IMG/VR virus record: IMGVR_UViG_3300023184_000339
Location: 1 to 33,709 of that record
Strand: one strand, 5' to 3'
DNA from: a virus
DNA: 33,709 bases
A program made the position numbers and the translations under genes. Below the pieces are notes generated by a model. The model made no database searches and was not told the origin of the DNA. It was given only the letters and a program-made list of their open reading frames with translations. Of this stretch, positions 7,183 to 20,313 are shown piece by piece; the first letter of the stretch is position 1; each line of letters starts with the position of its first letter.

Positions 7183-7334
7183 GCGCGAGTCTCCACAAAA
7201 GTTTCTTTGGTTTTTGGATCAAAAATCTTTACAAAACCAGTGACCGATATTGAGCCTTGCTCATTTGGACGCTTGGCACGTTCTGGCTGTTCAACAACAG
7301 ATTTTTTCTCAACGGGCTGGTTATTTTGTATCAT
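7179..7334 (-). CDS. 51-aa mini-protein sharing the N-terminal motif of its neighbour
   Basis: A short frame of 51 codons between the giant gene and the 205-residue gene. It opens at ATG 7334-7332, 16 bases after the giant gene's stop, with AAGG before the start. It ends at TGA 7181-7179, overlapping the next ATG. The N-terminal half is polar and basic (EKKSVVEQPERAKRPNEQ). The C-terminal half reads GSISVTGFVKIFDPKTKETF and so repeats GFVKIFDPK and the following KxxxxF pattern of the 205-residue neighbour. Both ends fit exactly between neighbours, which argues that it is a real gene. Function is unknown; a shared docking motif or a remnant of duplication are both possible. Confidence 0.7.
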   Translation of the reverse strand: MIQNNQPVEKKSVVEQPERAKRPNEQGSISVTGFVKIFDPKTKETFVETRA

Positions 7335-7350
7335 ACTTTATTTACCTTGT

Positions 7351-10300
7351 TTAAACCCCTTTAAAAAACTGTGCGGGTATGGTGTTGGTGTATTGCAGTG
7401 CAACTCCATTGCTTGCTGAGTATGCACCTGGCTGATACCAACTTGTTCCTCGACGCACAGTAATTAATACTTCTCTGCCAGCTGGTGGCGGATTGTAGAA
7501 TATAATTTGTTCAGCACTATTATCAAACAACCCATCGCCATATGGCGCAACATCAAACCCGCTGCCAATTTCGTAATCAACCGACAGTTCTTGTAATATA
7601 CCACCAACATATACCAAAATAGCTCTATCAATGAAATCAGCATTGAATTGATCAAGAACCACACCTTGTGGAGCAGAAAATACCGTAGCAGTACCGTTTG
7701 ATAGTGTGACTGTGCTGTCATAGTAATCCTGATACTCGTCGATTAACAAGTTTGTGCGACCTAAGTTGTACACCAAAGATCCTGTAGTGTGACTGTCGGC
7801 TGCTGTGCCGGCAGTGCCTCTTCGCAAACTGCTTACAGTATTGTTGAAAAAATCAATTTCTCTGTACATGATGCGTTCGCCGTTGATTGTTATTACACCC
7901 CAGAGATTTATATCAAAATTAGGTATAGGCAAGGCTGCGGCATTTGCCACGTAAATTATGTCATCAGTTGCACTTAGATCTTGTGTTAGTTCTGTGGTGC
8001 TGCTTTCAGTCATTCGATACGTAGCTTGTATTCCACGCATGTCTTGGAAGATACGGAATTCTAACGCAGTGGTAGCTGGTTCCACTTCAAGAATCACAAT
8101 CACAGCATTTGCTACCGGTGCAGTATCAAATGTAACGCCTGTGCCTGATAATGTGTAATCGGCAGGATCTATTATTGCGTTGTCAACGCACACTTCAACC
8201 GCAGTAGATCCCACAGGCACAATGTAAGGTCCAGTGGTAGTACCATTGCCAAGATATGTTGTTATTGGACGAGTGTAAACTCGGAAATCCATTGTGTCAA
8301 ATTCTGCTCCAGGTATTAACTCTTCAGGAGCATGACTTTCGTAAGGTCCAAGGAATTCGCCGCCGTCGACATTGATGTCTGTATATCTTGTTCCTAAATA
8401 TATGTCATTGAATGAACTGCTGTATAGAGTATCTAGTATTCCTGGATAGTAAGTTGGAGTACCGTCTGGGCCATAAAAAATATCATCAAACGGATTCTTG
8501 TCGTAGCCGCCTACGTCAAAACCAGTATTTTGATTGAACCCTGGTGCAGAGACTTGCACACCTGGGTAAGTTATTCCATCAATCAATAATGGTAAATCAA
8601 GTCCAGGCAAGTTGGCTGTGGGCACATACAAGCCCATGGTTCTGTCAACACCTGACAGTGTGCCTGCATCAACCAGGTTCCAATAGTCAGGATTGAACAC
8701 TCCTGGACTGACTGTTTGAGTTGCTTGCCACACACGATCATCATATCGAACCATGGTACCAGTTGGGTATGTGGCGGTTGAAGTCCATGGAATCACATCA
8801 CTGTAATATTGATAACGGTCATACTTGATTGTGGTCTTAAAGCTACGAATCAGGGCATTTCCCATCACAGCCGCAGCACGGCCGCCTGTACCATTGCCGC
8901 CCACAAACGCTATTGTAGGAGTGGAAATATATCCTGAGCCAGGATTAACTATCACAATATTGGTAATATTTTGTGCGCTGCTTACTTCTGCAACTGCTGT
9001 GGCTGCTGTGCCAGCATATGCTAGAATGGTTGTTCCATTGGCTCTTGCTCCACTGGTAAATGTGGGAGCAAATGATGAGCTAACACCTGCTTGTGTGACA
9101 GTGTAAAGATTGCTATCGTAAAAAATCTGTTGACCTACCACATAACTGGTAGATGCTTGCCATTCAGTACCTACTATAACCAATGGTGCAACAGAATATC
9201 CGCTGCCGTCATCGCTAATGCTAACACCTTCTAGTACTAGTGTGTAGTTGGCAAACCATTGGTTGTATGGTTCCACAGACCACAATGCACTGTTAGGTGC
9301 CACGTCACTGTAAGTATTGAGTCTACCTGTGCCGACTGCTGTGGGTGTGTCGTATGGAGTCAATATTGGACTCATAAACTGATTGGGCACTTGAACAGTG
9401 TTGTAGAATGCCGGCAAATCAAAGTCTGTCATAGCACCTTGATAGAGATCAAACCCATCATAAATCAAGTTTACTTCTCTGATCACAGTGTGATATGGTT
9501 TGACTTCTTTAACATAGTTTACCACAAAGTCTTGATTGTCTCGTTGGTATATTTGGTAAGGCAACAACTGTCTGATTTTATGATCAATATCAACCAAACT
9601 GGTTTTGACCAGCCATTCGGGCGCTTCAATTTCGCTTAGTATAAAATTGAATACCAAAATCAATGCATGATTTCTTTCGACCAACAAGTCACCAATCAAC
9701 AATTCTTCATTGATTGCTTGTATGATCTTTCTTGTTTCTGTCACAGGCTCTTGATCATAGTACTGTGCGTCAAACACTTCAACGTCAAATCCAAATTTGC
9801 CCAGTGCATAGTCCCATAATTCAGCATTGAATGCTATTGTGCCATCTTGCAATCCAACTCTGGACCATCCCAAATCTGATCGCAAATAAATTTCATATTT
9901 GCCTTGAGAGTTTGCAGTAACTCTCACACTGCTACCAAGAGGTGCATCATACAAACTCAATGTGTCAAGATTGGCAGTATTGGGAACTTCAATCACAACT
10001 TTTGTGCTGGAATTGTAACCTGGCAAATACCAGTTGATATAGCTCCAGTACCTGCGAGTGTCATAGGCCTGAACACGAGTTAGCAGCAATGTTTCAAAGG
10101 TTTTAGCAGCAGTAACAGAGTAAATGGTCCAGAAACCATGTTGCGAGCTATCGCTAACAACCAAATACAAATATCCGACAGGCACCAGCACAAGATCTTG
10201 ATAACTGAGTTCTTCAAGATTGGCAACTCGTTTGTCCCATGCTCCAGTTCCGGCCTGTGGTTGTGCTTCGCTGCTGTTTAACAAAGAAAAACTTCGTGTT

Positions 10301-13300
10301 TCGGATATTGGAAAACGTGCTAGGATTTCATTCACGCGAGTCAAGTAGTTTTTCAACGCTAAGAATCTGTCAACAAACATGCTTTGGCGCGGACGGAATT
10401 GTACTCCATATCTTGTGGATGGACTTAGCAACGGGTCTGGCACACGATTGCCAACTGTATCTGCTCCACAGAAACTGTCTTGTAATTTTCTATAGAGATT
10501 TTCTGGCAAGAATCCATCGCCACGGCCTTCAGGAATTAAATCATATTGTACGTGAACATTATCATTGTTTAGTTCGCGATCAAACTCAATGCTTAAAATA
10601 GTATCTTGCGCACTGATTTTATCCAACGCATTGTAAATTGCTGTTGCACTGGCACTAACAAATGCCACGTATGGTATACCACTGCTGCGAGGATTTTCAA
10701 TGTATCTAGCAATGCCAGACACACTGAGATTTTTACCAGCTGCTTGGTTGATTGCAGTTATTCCTCTTACCCAGAAATAGTAAGTGGTTGCAAGAATTCC
10801 ATCTGTCCCAACTGATGTAGTTACACTATAGCTAGATATGCTCTTGGGAATACCGTCGCCGGTATAAGACCCAGGCGGAACAGTACTAGATATCCATTCA
10901 TATACTTCAACTGTGCTGCCCGGGAATGTTTGCCCCCAACGACGAGCTGCATACACAATGTCATCTTGATTGGGGTTGATAAATCTTACAGAGTTAGTAT
11001 CCCACCAAATTTCTCCAACTCGTCCTGCAGACCAAATTTTTCCATAGTTGTTTAGTGTGCCAACGTTGTAGGCTGCTGGATCAATTGCTCCAATGTAATT
11101 GATATTCTGTTGTGCAACTCCTAAGATTTTACCTTGCAATGGATCAAAGAAATCAAAGAATTGTGTTTTGGCACTGGTCAATTTATCATATGTAAACACT
11201 GAGTTGATTAGTGTTACATCTACTACCGGTTGCTGTACATGTATCACATTCCATGCTGGAGTGTTGTTTGCATTAGCAAACGGATTTACTTGTCCGTACC
11301 CATTGTGATTTGGGCTGCTGGCCAACAAATAGCCGCCGGTATAATCAACTGCTGTGCCATATCCATCTAATGTTGCTATTGTGCTGTTTCGAACTTGCTG
11401 TCCAAACGCAAATTTTCCTGGATTGGATGCAGTTTCGTTGGCACTGGCAAAATAATCATATGTGTATACCGCACCACTCTGTACCAATGGACCATTGAAA
11501 GTGGTAGCTTTTCCATCAAAATAGGTAGTACCAGCATCAAATGTATTTGGTCTATACAATGTTGCATTTGGTGCGCCCACACTCAGGGTAGTTGCGGTCA
11601 GTGTGTCGATATTCACTGCACTGCCAAAGTTTGCGTAGGCCAGTGGTGCAGGGCTGTCAATAGTTTGTGTGTACACAAATGTTTCAAAAGCCATGCTGCT
11701 GAAAATTGTCCCAATTTGTCCTGGCAGTACTGTCAACTTGTTGCCTGACACTGCCGAAGCTGTGTTCTTGACTTGCACAGTCAACAGGCCAAAACTGGCT
11801 GTTCCTGACACTCCTGCAAATGCAGTAACATTAGGCACTGTGGATGAATTGATATCCTGGGCTAACACAGCGGCCCAACTGCTAGGCTGCCAGTATGAGG
11901 TATTTGTTATGGCTGTGTTAATTGGTACAACTGCTACTGCAACATACAAGTCAGATCCATTTTTAACTATGGTGTTTTTTGTCCAGGAACTCACACTGGT
12001 CCAAGTGCTTGGAGTACTCAATGTCACTTCCATGTCATTGATTCTAATAGTATTGCCCGGAGTTAATGTTGCATTCACAGTAGAAGTAGTTGTGCCATAC
12101 ACTCGACTTTGATTTACCTGGCGTTCAACCAACCCTGCTTCTATCAGCACACTACTATCAAGTGGTGCACCAACATACAAACTGCAATTATAACGACACA
12201 TGTCTACAGATGCGCCATAGTTTGCATTTTTCCAAGGTTGGTTGCTGCCAATAACTTGTATTAAATTAAACGTGTTAACTTCAATTTCTAGTACATCACC
12301 AACTGCAATGGTGGTGTTTAATGTTACAATATCGCTAGCGACAGAAAATTCACCGCCAATGTTTCCTTCGGTATTAGTTAAAAATGTGTTGTTTAAAATT
12401 ACAGAAGTTGGTGCTACTAAATTGCCGCCGGCCACTGGATAAGAAAGCGTGTCGGCATCAGTAACAATAAACTGTTGTACTGTTCTATCAAACACATAAA
12501 CTGAGCCAGCATCGTCTGCGGTATTGTAGTCACCTGGTGCTCCTATTAGTACTTGACGACCATCTGTGGTGCAACTTACACTTTGTCCAAATTTTGCACC
12601 ATTGGGCAGTCGAGCTGTAATTGTGCGGCTGCCAACTGTTTGTGTTTGACTTACATAGTAGGTACCTGTGCCGCCAGTGCCTGTACCAAACGACACAATT
12701 TCTGTAGTAGCGCCAACGCCAACACCTGACAACTTCATGCCCACTTTCAATGCAGGTGCACCTACAGGTACATTTGTGACTGTCATTGTGATACCAGCAA
12801 TACTGGCAGTGAAGCCAACTGCAAATTCTAATGTGTCAACAAATGTATAGTAACTGCTAGTATCCACAGATATTTGTGCTCCAGGCGCTGGTGCTGTGTT
12901 AAAAATTAAATCGCGACCTTGAATTGTACTACCATCATCAAACTCATAATCAATATTAGGACGTTTCACAACACCATCAACTGTGACTTGGAAACTGTAG
13001 ATGTTTACAGCACTGTACAAGTATTCATTTAGAGAAAACACTCTGGTGCTGCCATTGCCAGTAAACGCCATTATGGGTCTACGAACTAATTTTAACACTA
13101 AATTGCTTGGTGGTGTTGATGTAAGTACCACAAGGCCGCCACCTAGTGTGTAATCAACTCCATACGTTAACACATCGTTATCTAATATTACTGTTAGTTG
13201 TTGCGGTAAATCAATCTCAATTGCATTGTTATAGTTGAAAGATGATTGAGTTCCATTTGTGTTGTATGATATAGTTTGTGTTGCTACTTCTACTAGACCA

Positions 13301-16300
13301 TATGCAAATACTTTGTTAACGCCCGGTGCACCAATGTACATCCAGTTCTCATCCGGACTTATCACTACGCTACGACCAAACTCAGCTGGTTGCGCCAGAT
13401 CATTTATAACTGGTGCAGTTAACAAGCTGCCAGTTACAATACTGCCGCCCGAATCAGGTGCAACATATAAAACTGCGGCATAGCCTGCATTGGCAGTGGC
13501 CGCCAGTCCTGTACTGGTTGGTGCACCTACTGCAATCCATGTACGATTGCCTATGCTGACTGACGAGCCAAACCCCTTGATTCCAGTGGCATTTATTTCA
13601 ATGATAGTACTGTCTTGAGCAAACGGTACTATATCTGTTCTTGCATATAGGTACACACCGCCCGAAGTATTGTAATTTGGGCTGCCTACTAAGGCAAACA
13701 AATTGTTTGTGGCCTGTGCAACACTGGCACCAAAGTTGCTGTTGTTAGCTGTGGTCTTGGCAACCAGCGGAGCACTCGGTGTAAACACTTCTTGTTTTTC
13801 CAATACTTCCCATAGTCCTTCGCCATTGTTATCAACCCACACACGACTGCCGGGTATGAAATAATTTGAATACGGTAATGTGTTTATATCACTGGCTTGC
13901 GCCACACGCTGACTCTGCAATTTGAACACTATGCCATCGCCAGTGGCCACAATTTGATCTTTTGCTAAGAATGTAAAAGCAATGGTAATTTGATTGATCG
14001 ATGGCACACCAAGCACACGATACACACCATCTACTTCTGATGAGAAGAATCTAATTATGATTGTGTCATCAACCAAAAGCCCATGTGGATTGACAAAAGT
14101 AACAACAGATGTGCCATTAAGGTTTGCATTCACTTGAACAGCAGCACCGTTCACATGTTCTGTTCTGTAAATACCCCAATCATAGTTGTTGATCTTGGCT
14201 ATCCAGATGTTGGTGCCTACGATGATTTCATCAATATTTGCATCTAATGCTGTGGGAGTTCGAAGATCAAACACAGTAATGTCCACATCATTTATACTCA
14301 CATAGCCAGCACTGGGCAACGACACATCAGTCGGAGTGGTAAATGTTGTGGTCAGTATGTCTGGACTAGGCAGTTTGTAACTTTCATTCCACAACTTGCT
14401 CAGGAACACAGTTTGATTAGCTATACTTGTTTCACCAGGCACAATTACTTGTATAGTACTGGGGTTAGATGTTAACAGTGCTTCATTCAACTGCATTTCG
14501 TAATAACTGCGATTTGCATTTGCACCATACACAGCTCGTTGCACAGCCCAATTTTCGTAGATATTGTATTCAGCTGTGCCACGACCAAGGTCAGCTAATG
14601 TGAAAATTTCAGCAGCTCTAATAGTGCCCTTGGTTCCCAAGAACTGTTTGTACAAGTTTATTTGACTGACACTGTCTAAGTTCAATGCAACCATGTATTC
14701 TCTAGGCTTGTATCCAATCAATCCAAAAGAAAACAAGTCCTGATTGAGTTCAAGATTTGCATTGTAAATGTCGTAACTGTTGGCCAACTGATCACTCTTG
14801 TTTGGCAAGTTGGGCAGCAGGCCCTGTTGTATTCTAGTGTAGTCGCTGATCACCCAGTCATTGAAATCAAATTCTACTTTGGGCTGTACTATAACCACTG
14901 CACTATAATAGTAATTTTTGTAAGAAACAATTTCGCCGCGAGCGTATCGACGATTTGGCAGCCATTCTTTTATGTTGTCTTGGTTGAGAATAAATCCAGG
15001 TGCATTCAGTTGCCCATTCCAATCCACACTGGTAGTACCAACCAGTCGAATACGACTTTGTCTTGCACCAGTTACAGGTTCATACAACAAGTCAGCAAAT
15101 ATACTTCTGTTGTCTAGTACAACCATATTTTCATATGATGTAAACTTGATATTGAAAAAGTTTATTGTCTCATTGGACAACGAACGCAGAGTGAATGTAT
15201 TGTCCAGTCGTTCAACCACAAGATCACGAGTATTAAATGGAGTTCTATCAGCATTCAACACCATGTTTTCTACAGTTTGCAATGCAATGCTGTCAACAAT
15301 GGCATCTGGTTTTTCTACAATTATTTTGGTTGCACCAGGATTCAAATTGATAATGCTGTTGACTGCCCATCCTTGCCCGCTCCAGTACAAGAATTCAGAA
15401 ACCATCTGGTTCCAGTCTAACACATATCCATTTTCTAACTGATTGAACACAAGGCCTTGTTTTTGTAACAATGCACCATAGCTCAACAAGAAGTCAGCAA
15501 CCAAGGTACGATTGGTAAACACATAACCATAAGGTATTTGTACCACGGTATCGCTGTAGTTTACAGGCACCTTAACACTAAATCCGCCTGCACTCACAGT
15601 TGCAAGATTGCCGTTTATCAAACTGGCCAGTATATTGAAATACGGTTGAGTGGCGCTGTAGCCATATACTGCCCAGCCGTTTGTGGTAGACTGCACAATC
15701 ACACTGCTGTAGGTCAGTTGTTCAAACGGTACATTTTTGTAGAACAGCAGATTATAACTGTCATCGGGCAGTAACAGACTTGAATTCAAACTGTTTGGAC
15801 TGGATTTTTCAGTATAAATTTCTAGTAAATTTTTACCAGTGAACGATGCCATTCTATAGCACAGTCGAACGTCTAAGTTCTTGAGATCAGCAGTGAGTAC
15901 ATCGGTCGAATTAATGCCTGACAGTCTGTTGTAGTCCACAATCCAATCAATGTAACTGGCCTTGCTAACTCCGTTGCCGTAAATTTCAAGTCCGTTGGCG
16001 TCCAGGCGATATCGTCCATTATAGAGATATTGGTCCAATGATACATCAAACTTGTAAAGATCTCTATCTGCAAACAAGCTGAAGAATTCAGCCGGGCGAG
16101 TTAGTGCCAACATACGCATGATAGCAAAAGGATAAGCACTGCTGGTACGCCAGGCATTTTCAACAGGACCATCGTCGCCTACTGCCCATGACTTCTTAAA
16201 GTCCACACTATTGTAATTGCCAACCATCACTTCAATTGGCGGTAATAAATTACCTTCAGAGTCTGCCGGAATTACATTTGTCAATCCTGGACGTTTGTAC

Positions 16301-19300
16301 TTTTCTACCACATACGGAACAAGTGGATCACGCACCAGTCCCAGTTCCAAGTCGTCCCACAAGTTCAAGTTACCCGACGTGTATGGTGCTGGACCATATT
16401 CATTTTCCCACCATAATGGTTTTTTATCAATGCCCAACATTTCCCAAGGTGTAGTGTTAGGAGTAATGGTATCATAGAAATAATCATAGATGCCGCGCCA
16501 TGCACCAACTGCCAATGGTTGTGTATTATTGAGTTTGTTGGCTGCTGAACTATAATTCCATGTGAATGCATTATCAGCAATGTAATTTTGTGTTTTATAA
16601 TCTAACTTGTTCCAGCCAACCCAGGTCAAAAAGTCTTTACTTAAGATGTCTGTTATTTCACTTAGACTGTAGTCTGTGGTTCTGAATTCTCCTGGAATAA
16701 CCTCTGTGCTAACCAATGGTACAGGGTTACCATCTAATTTTAAGTTGTTGTAAATGCGTGTTTCAAATTCCAACAACAACTGATCTCTAAAGTCATTGAA
16801 CGCTACTGTAATAGATCCGTCGTGCCCACGAATTACCAATGTTGGAGTCACATACGTGTTGTCTAGATATATTGCAGGTTCAAATGCTGGGTACAATCCC
16901 AGTTTGGTAGGAGTGTTTGGAACAAATGTTCCGTAGGTGGCTGTGTACTCTTGTATGGTCACAGTGTCGCCAACTGACAATGGCAACAGAATAGTCAATC
17001 GTGGACCGTCAGTTGCAACAACATATTCTTTGTCACGTGTCAACAACACATCATTGATATACACCAACAAGCCTAGGTAGTTAGCAGATGTGTAATTATA
17101 AATCTGTGTGGTATCAAATACTTGTGTGGTAATTGGGGTCACTGTTGTGGTCAACACAGTGTACACATTGCTGGCTGGTAACATGTCTGACCAGTAGAAT
17201 GAATTGTCACTAGTTCTGCCAGATATAATGTCAGTGATTACTGCTGTTAAAATTTCTGGCACAGTCAAGTTGACGTAGTCGTTAGTGACTGCGGTATTCA
17301 ACAATTTTGCCTTGTACTTTTCGTATTCTCTTGAATTGTATTCAATGCTGGCAAAAATATTGTATTCTGGATTTCTCAAGAAATATCCAGCCAATGTCAT
17401 TGGAGCACTTTGTTGTAAGATGTTCAGGCCAAATGGTATGATGTTGCCTAGATCTCGTGAGTTGTTGGCACCATTAACTTTGCCTGAGAAGCCTATTAAG
17501 TTTTCAGCAATAGTTTCGTAGTGAGTTCTAACAGTGCCCAATGTAAAGTTGCTGGAATTCTGATTCAATGGGTTGTTTTCAAGATTGTTAGGCACTTGAT
17601 AAAATGCCACATCACTAATCTGATCACTCAACGCCAGCACTTCAATGACTTGACCTGGCACAATCACAGTGGTGCTTGGGAATGTGATCACTGTGGTATT
17701 GGCAGTGGTTGTGTAGGAATAAGATGCAGGATCCTGAAATGCGCTGTCTACATAAACTTTGATTGACGGAACTGTATTTTCAGCTTGTACAGCAACATCC
17801 AATTGCAATGGTGTGTTCACTGCATATACAAAACTAAATTGTTGATAGATATTGCTCTTGGTTGCAGCAGTTTGCCATCCAATTTTTTTGCTGTAAATAG
17901 TACGGTCAACATATTCTCTCACAAATCCCTGGCTGATCAACTGTTCATTACTGTTTTGATTTCTAACAAAGATAAAAGTATCAGTGTAGAAATTGTTGTC
18001 AAACACAATGTCGCCCACGTTGTTTAGACTTAGGTATTTTAACGGAAAACTCAACACAGTATCTTCAACACCTGTGCCAATTGCATAACTAAACAACTTG
18101 GTGCCAACAAATGTGCTACTTGGATATACTACTGAATTATTTAGACTGACTCCATCTGCATCAAATACATCAAACAGTGGCGGTTGATTTGTGGCTGTTT
18201 TTTCTTGGGCTTCGATCCACTCAGTTCCATCATAATAAAAACTTATGCCCTGAAGAGTAAGGCCAGACAGACAAACTAAATTTTGATTTACCAATACTTC
18301 AGAATCACTAGTAGGCGTTAAATTAATAATTGGCACTACCAAACTGCTGCCGTCAGAATCAGGTTCAATGAATTCTACTTGATAAATTCTATTTCGAACT
18401 TGTTCATCAACGTCGGCTGCAAAAATAACTCTACTGCCAGTGATAAGATTATACCCATCAGTGCTGTAGCCAATGCTGCCATTGATATTGCTAAATGCAT
18501 CAGTTTCTTCAAAATCAATGATGTTAACTGGTTGCTTGCTTTGCGTTCCCATGTTGAATAACTTCAGGCCACCACGGAATTCCAAGATAGGCCGTTTAGC
18601 TCTGAATGCATTGTCCAGTACCGGCGAACTATTGTTATATGATGAACTGGCGGTGATTACATCAATGTGAAACCATCGATTACTACGTGTCCATGCATTT
18701 AAATCTGGAGAATCCAATGATATGGTCATGTAATCCGGCACCAATGGCTGATTCAAACTGGCATCATAATTACCAACGTCAAATGGCGTTGTGTCAAATG
18801 GCACACTGGCAGATTGAGTGTAAGTTTCTGGTGTGATATAATTGCTGACTGGCAGCAGTTGTATTGCTGTGCCTACCCCGGCCACATAGTACTGTTGATT
18901 TTGATAGCTGCTGGGCGTTACTGATCCAATAAATCTCACTTTGAGATTGTTGGTAAACACCACTCCGTTGGGACTGGTATAAGTTTTCTTGCCCAGTATG
19001 TCAGTATCAATATCTAACACATCAGAATCAACTTCGTCAATCAGTCTGATACGACCAAAAATTTCCGGGTTGGTTCCGTCCTGATACCATACAAAATCAT
19101 TTGCTGCTGTTAGCAACGGAATTTGTTGCAAAAATCCTGATTCTAATTTGTACCATTGTGTGCTGGCATATTGATTTCCATACAAGATATTGAACTTGTC
19201 TAGTATGGCAATATCTTGAACAACATTGAGCTGTAAGTATGTGCCGGCGCCATAGTTGACATAACTAATACGCCAGATGTTATAATATTGATTGGTTGGT

Positions 19301-20313
19301 ACATCAGTAGTATACGAAAATGGAATACTATCGTAACTGCCCACTTGACCATCTTGCGTTGCATTATTGGTCAATGGATCAAATAATGACTGATTGATCC
19401 ATCCGCCATCAGTTGGATCAAGAATTTCATTAGTGAAAACCAAGGTGCGTCCATCCAATGATGTTATGCCGTCGATGCCGCCGTGTTGTTCTAAGAATAC
19501 ATCTAGACGGATTCCATTGATTTGATCAAATTTTAAATCTGTAATCAAGTCAACTGATCCAAGATAATTTAAATCGTAGTAAAACTGCTGTGCATTTTTT
19601 AGTGGCACATTGAATGTTACAGAACCTGAACTGGTGCCATTGTCAGTCACGCCCAGTACATCTCTACTGCTGATGTTTGGCGAGTACGGCAACTTGCCTG
19701 ACACTCCTGGTTCAGCTTGAATCCAGAAACTGTTAGGTGATTGATTTACATTGAACGTGTAGTTGCCACCTCGAACCAAAGTAAGCAACGGATCTTCTCC
19801 GCGCACACCACTGAAGCTGTAGCTGTTGGTGTTTCGAGTAACATCAAAAATGTCAGTTAACGGATAAGCCGAAGAGTATACATCTACTGAATCTGGGCCG
19901 CCTGGCAACCAGTAGTACTGACTGTAATTTATGAACTTATCAAAGTTAACAAATGGATCCCAAGAATAGTACTCACTAGTATACAACCTATCACTGTCAT
20001 TGGTGATAGCACCTTGCACAGCTAATGCATCGGTTATGCCTGGATAGGTAATTGCATCTTGTATTTCTGTAGTATCTGGCTTGAGACTGATCACTCCGGG
20101 TTCAAGCTGATAGTTTGTTCTGACAGCGTCAGGTTCCAACACATAGTAATCGTTTGGATTTACACCTGGACCAACTCGGCGTCCCACAAAACCTTGTGTC
20201 TTTTTAAATGTTGGCTCTTGGACCAACTGATCCAATGTGGCATTCAAAAATTGCTTGTTGGCTGTGGTTTGAAATATTTCTGGTAAAAAATCAACTGTGC
20301 GTGTGTTGGCCAT
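7351..20313 (-). CDS. Giant modular baseplate/fibre protein (4,320 aa)
   Basis: One uninterrupted frame, starting one base inside the gp6 stop (TAATG) and ending at TAA 7353-7351. Residue positions below are approximate. N-terminus: [20 protein letters not shown], likely the anchoring end. Beta-sandwich modules with a VxVDG...DY...F...P..G..I pattern lie at 846-898, 1063-1125, 2356-2412, 2416-2483, 2621-2682, 4018-4080 and 4200-4320. CBM5/12-like modules (W..xxY..G..V.Y...Y) lie at 1780-1822, 2768-2814, 3715-3765 and 3838-3882. A PHGL-type module is near 2062-2112. Seven FG-GAP-like blades lie between 2185 and 3015. A charged helical segment with [20 protein letters not shown] lies within 3518-3640. 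GSGY...P strands are near 3700 and 3789, and an INGERIMY...[11 protein letters not shown] module is near 4085-4185. It occupies the position of T4 genes 7 and 8. I infer a wedge-attached, glycan-binding megaprotein; neither enzyme motifs nor a signal peptide are seen. Confidence 0.85.
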   Translation of the reverse strand: MANTRTVDFLPEIFQTTANKQFLNATLDQLVQEPTFKKTQGFVGRRVGPGVNPNDYYVLEPDAVRTNYQLEPGVISLKPDTTEIQDAITYPGITDALAVQGAITNDSDRLYTSEYYSWDPFVNFDKFINYSQYYWLPGGPDSVDVYSSAYPLTDIFDVTRNTNSYSFSGVRGEDPLLTLVRGGNYTFNVNQSPNSFWIQAEPGVSGKLPYSPNISSRDVLGVTDNGTSSGSVTFNVPLKNAQQFYYDLNYLGSVDLITDLKFDQINGIRLDVFLEQHGGIDGITSLDGRTLVFTNEILDPTDGGWINQSLFDPLTNNATQDGQVGSYDSIPFSYTTDVPTNQYYNIWRISYVNYGAGTYLQLNVVQDIAILDKFNILYGNQYASTQWYKLESGFLQQIPLLTAANDFVWYQDGTNPEIFGRIRLIDEVDSDVLDIDTDILGKKTYTSPNGVVFTNNLKVRFIGSVTPSSYQNQQYYVAGVGTAIQLLPVSNYITPETYTQSASVPFDTTPFDVGNYDASLNQPLVPDYMTISLDSPDLNAWTRSNRWFHIDVITASSSYNNSSPVLDNAFRAKRPILEFRGGLKLFNMGTQSKQPVNIIDFEETDAFSNINGSIGYSTDGYNLITGSRVIFAADVDEQVRNRIYQVEFIEPDSDGSSLVVPIINLTPTSDSEVLVNQNLVCLSGLTLQGISFYYDGTEWIEAQEKTATNQPPLFDVFDADGVSLNNSVVYPSSTFVGTKLFSYAIGTGVEDTVLSFPLKYLSLNNVGDIVFDNNFYTDTFIFVRNQNSNEQLISQGFVREYVDRTIYSKKIGWQTAATKSNIYQQFSFVYAVNTPLQLDVAVQAENTVPSIKVYVDSAFQDPASYSYTTTANTTVITFPSTTVIVPGQVIEVLALSDQISDVAFYQVPNNLENNPLNQNSSNFTLGTVRTHYETIAENLIGFSGKVNGANNSRDLGNIIPFGLNILQQSAPMTLAGYFLRNPEYNIFASIEYNSREYEKYKAKLLNTAVTNDYVNLTVPEILTAVITDIISGRTSDNSFYWSDMLPASNVYTVLTTTVTPITTQVFDTTQIYNYTSANYLGLLVYINDVLLTRDKEYVVATDGPRLTILLPLSVGDTVTIQEYTATYGTFVPNTPTKLGLYPAFEPAIYLDNTYVTPTLVIRGHDGSITVAFNDFRDQLLLEFETRIYNNLKLDGNPVPLVSTEVIPGEFRTTDYSLSEITDILSKDFLTWVGWNKLDYKTQNYIADNAFTWNYSSAANKLNNTQPLAVGAWRGIYDYFYDTITPNTTPWEMLGIDKKPLWWENEYGPAPYTSGNLNLWDDLELGLVRDPLVPYVVEKYKRPGLTNVIPADSEGNLLPPIEVMVGNYNSVDFKKSWAVGDDGPVENAWRTSSAYPFAIMRMLALTRPAEFFSLFADRDLYKFDVSLDQYLYNGRYRLDANGLEIYGNGVSKASYIDWIVDYNRLSGINSTDVLTADLKNLDVRLCYRMASFTGKNLLEIYTEKSSPNSLNSSLLLPDDSYNLLFYKNVPFEQLTYSSVIVQSTTNGWAVYGYSATQPYFNILASLINGNLATVSAGGFSVKVPVNYSDTVVQIPYGYVFTNRTLVADFLLSYGALLQKQGLVFNQLENGYVLDWNQMVSEFLYWSGQGWAVNSIINLNPGATKIIVEKPDAIVDSIALQTVENMVLNADRTPFNTRDLVVERLDNTFTLRSLSNETINFFNIKFTSYENMVVLDNRSIFADLLYEPVTGARQSRIRLVGTTSVDWNGQLNAPGFILNQDNIKEWLPNRRYARGEIVSYKNYYYSAVVIVQPKVEFDFNDWVISDYTRIQQGLLPNLPNKSDQLANSYDIYNANLELNQDLFSFGLIGYKPREYMVALNLDSVSQINLYKQFLGTKGTIRAAEIFTLADLGRGTAEYNIYENWAVQRAVYGANANRSYYEMQLNEALLTSNPSTIQVIVPGETSIANQTVFLSKLWNESYKLPSPDILTTTFTTPTDVSLPSAGYVSINDVDITVFDLRTPTALDANIDEIIVGTNIWIAKINNYDWGIYRTEHVNGAAVQVNANLNGTSVVTFVNPHGLLVDDTIIIRFFSSEVDGVYRVLGVPSINQITIAFTFLAKDQIVATGDGIVFKLQSQRVAQASDINTLPYSNYFIPGSRVWVDNNGEGLWEVLEKQEVFTPSAPLVAKTTANNSNFGASVAQATNNLFALVGSPNYNTSGGVYLYARTDIVPFAQDSTIIEINATGIKGFGSSVSIGNRTWIAVGAPTSTGLAATANAGYAAVLYVAPDSGGSIVTGSLLTAPVINDLAQPAEFGRSVVISPDENWMYIGAPGVNKVFAYGLVEVATQTISYNTNGTQSSFNYNNAIEIDLPQQLTVILDNDVLTYGVDYTLGGGLVVLTSTPPSNLVLKLVRRPIMAFTGNGSTRVFSLNEYLYSAVNIYSFQVTVDGVVKRPNIDYEFDDGSTIQGRDLIFNTAPAPGAQISVDTSSYYTFVDTLEFAVGFTASIAGITMTVTNVPVGAPALKVGMKLSGVGVGATTEIVSFGTGTGGTGTYYVSQTQTVGSRTITARLPNGAKFGQSVSCTTDGRQVLIGAPGDYNTADDAGSVYVFDRTVQQFIVTDADTLSYPVAGGNLVAPTSVILNNTFLTNTEGNIGGEFSVASDIVTLNTTIAVGDVLEIEVNTFNLIQVIGSNQPWKNANYGASVDMCRYNCSLYVGAPLDSSVLIEAGLVERQVNQSRVYGTTTSTVNATLTPGNTIRINDMEVTLSTPSTWTSVSSWTKNTIVKNGSDLYVAVAVVPINTAITNTSYWQPSSWAAVLAQDINSSTVPNVTAFAGVSGTASFGLLTVQVKNTASAVSGNKLTVLPGQIGTIFSSMAFETFVYTQTIDSPAPLAYANFGSAVNIDTLTATTLSVGAPNATLYRPNTFDAGTTYFDGKATTFNGPLVQSGAVYTYDYFASANETASNPGKFAFGQQVRNSTIATLDGYGTAVDYTGGYLLASSPNHNGYGQVNPFANANNTPAWNVIHVQQPVVDVTLINSVFTYDKLTSAKTQFFDFFDPLQGKILGVAQQNINYIGAIDPAAYNVGTLNNYGKIWSAGRVGEIWWDTNSVRFINPNQDDIVYAARRWGQTFPGSTVEVYEWISSTVPPGSYTGDGIPKSISSYSVTTSVGTDGILATTYYFWVRGITAINQAAGKNLSVSGIARYIENPRSSGIPYVAFVSASATAIYNALDKISAQDTILSIEFDRELNNDNVHVQYDLIPEGRGDGFLPENLYRKLQDSFCGADTVGNRVPDPLLSPSTRYGVQFRPRQSMFVDRFLALKNYLTRVNEILARFPISETRSFSLLNSSEAQPQAGTGAWDKRVANLEELSYQDLVLVPVGYLYLVVSDSSQHGFWTIYSVTAAKTFETLLLTRVQAYDTRRYWSYINWYLPGYNSSTKVVIEVPNTANLDTLSLYDAPLGSSVRVTANSQGKYEIYLRSDLGWSRVGLQDGTIAFNAELWDYALGKFGFDVEVFDAQYYDQEPVTETRKIIQAINEELLIGDLLVERNHALILVFNFILSEIEAPEWLVKTSLVDIDHKIRQLLPYQIYQRDNQDFVVNYVKEVKPYHTVIREVNLIYDGFDLYQGAMTDFDLPAFYNTVQVPNQFMSPILTPYDTPTAVGTGRLNTYSDVAPNSALWSVEPYNQWFANYTLVLEGVSISDDGSGYSVAPLVIVGTEWQASTSYVVGQQIFYDSNLYTVTQAGVSSSFAPTFTSGARANGTTILAYAGTAATAVAEVSSAQNITNIVIVNPGSGYISTPTIAFVGGNGTGGRAAAVMGNALIRSFKTTIKYDRYQYYSDVIPWTSTATYPTGTMVRYDDRVWQATQTVSPGVFNPDYWNLVDAGTLSGVDRTMGLYVPTANLPGLDLPLLIDGITYPGVQVSAPGFNQNTGFDVGGYDKNPFDDIFYGPDGTPTYYPGILDTLYSSSFNDIYLGTRYTDINVDGGEFLGPYESHAPEELIPGAEFDTMDFRVYTRPITTYLGNGTTTGPYIVPVGSTAVEVCVDNAIIDPADYTLSGTGVTFDTAPVANAVIVILEVEPATTALEFRIFQDMRGIQATYRMTESSTTELTQDLSATDDIIYVANAAALPIPNFDINLWGVITINGERIMYREIDFFNNTVSSLRRGTAGTAADSHTTGSLVYNLGRTNLLIDEYQDYYDSTVTLSNGTATVFSAPQGVVLDQFNADFIDRAILVYVGGILQELSVDYEIGSGFDVAPYGDGLFDNSAEQIIFYNPPPAGREVLITVRRGTSWYQPGAYSASNGVALQYTNTIPAQFFKGV
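11270..13760 (-). repeat. FG-GAP-like propeller blades within the giant gene
   Basis: Seven degenerate protein repeats in the giant gene, each with an FG.SV opening, a hydrophobic strand and usually GAP or SP. Openings and cores seen are NFGASV/VGSP, GFGSSV/VGAP, EFGRSV/IGAP, KFGQSV/IGAP, NYGASV/VGAP, NFGSAV/VGAP and GYGTAV/ASSP. Several end in VYLY, VYVF or VYTY. This is the pattern of integrin-alpha FG-GAP blades. Beta-sandwich and CBM-like modules are inserted between blades 3 and 4, 4 and 5, and 5 and 6. Seven is the blade number of the classical integrin propeller. Confidence 0.65.

Noticed and set aside
7339-7346. GGTAAATA box before the 51-codon gene as a late promoter
   Set aside because: Only four bases separate it from the ATG; a usable leader is impossible. 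More likely it is just AT-rich spacer with the AAGG ribosome-binding site.
7789-18670. Many plus-strand open frames of 60-156 codons opposite the giant gene
   Set aside because: They lie antisense to a continuous coding frame. Some look Val/Ala/Pro-rich only because they are reverse readings of repetitive coding DNA.
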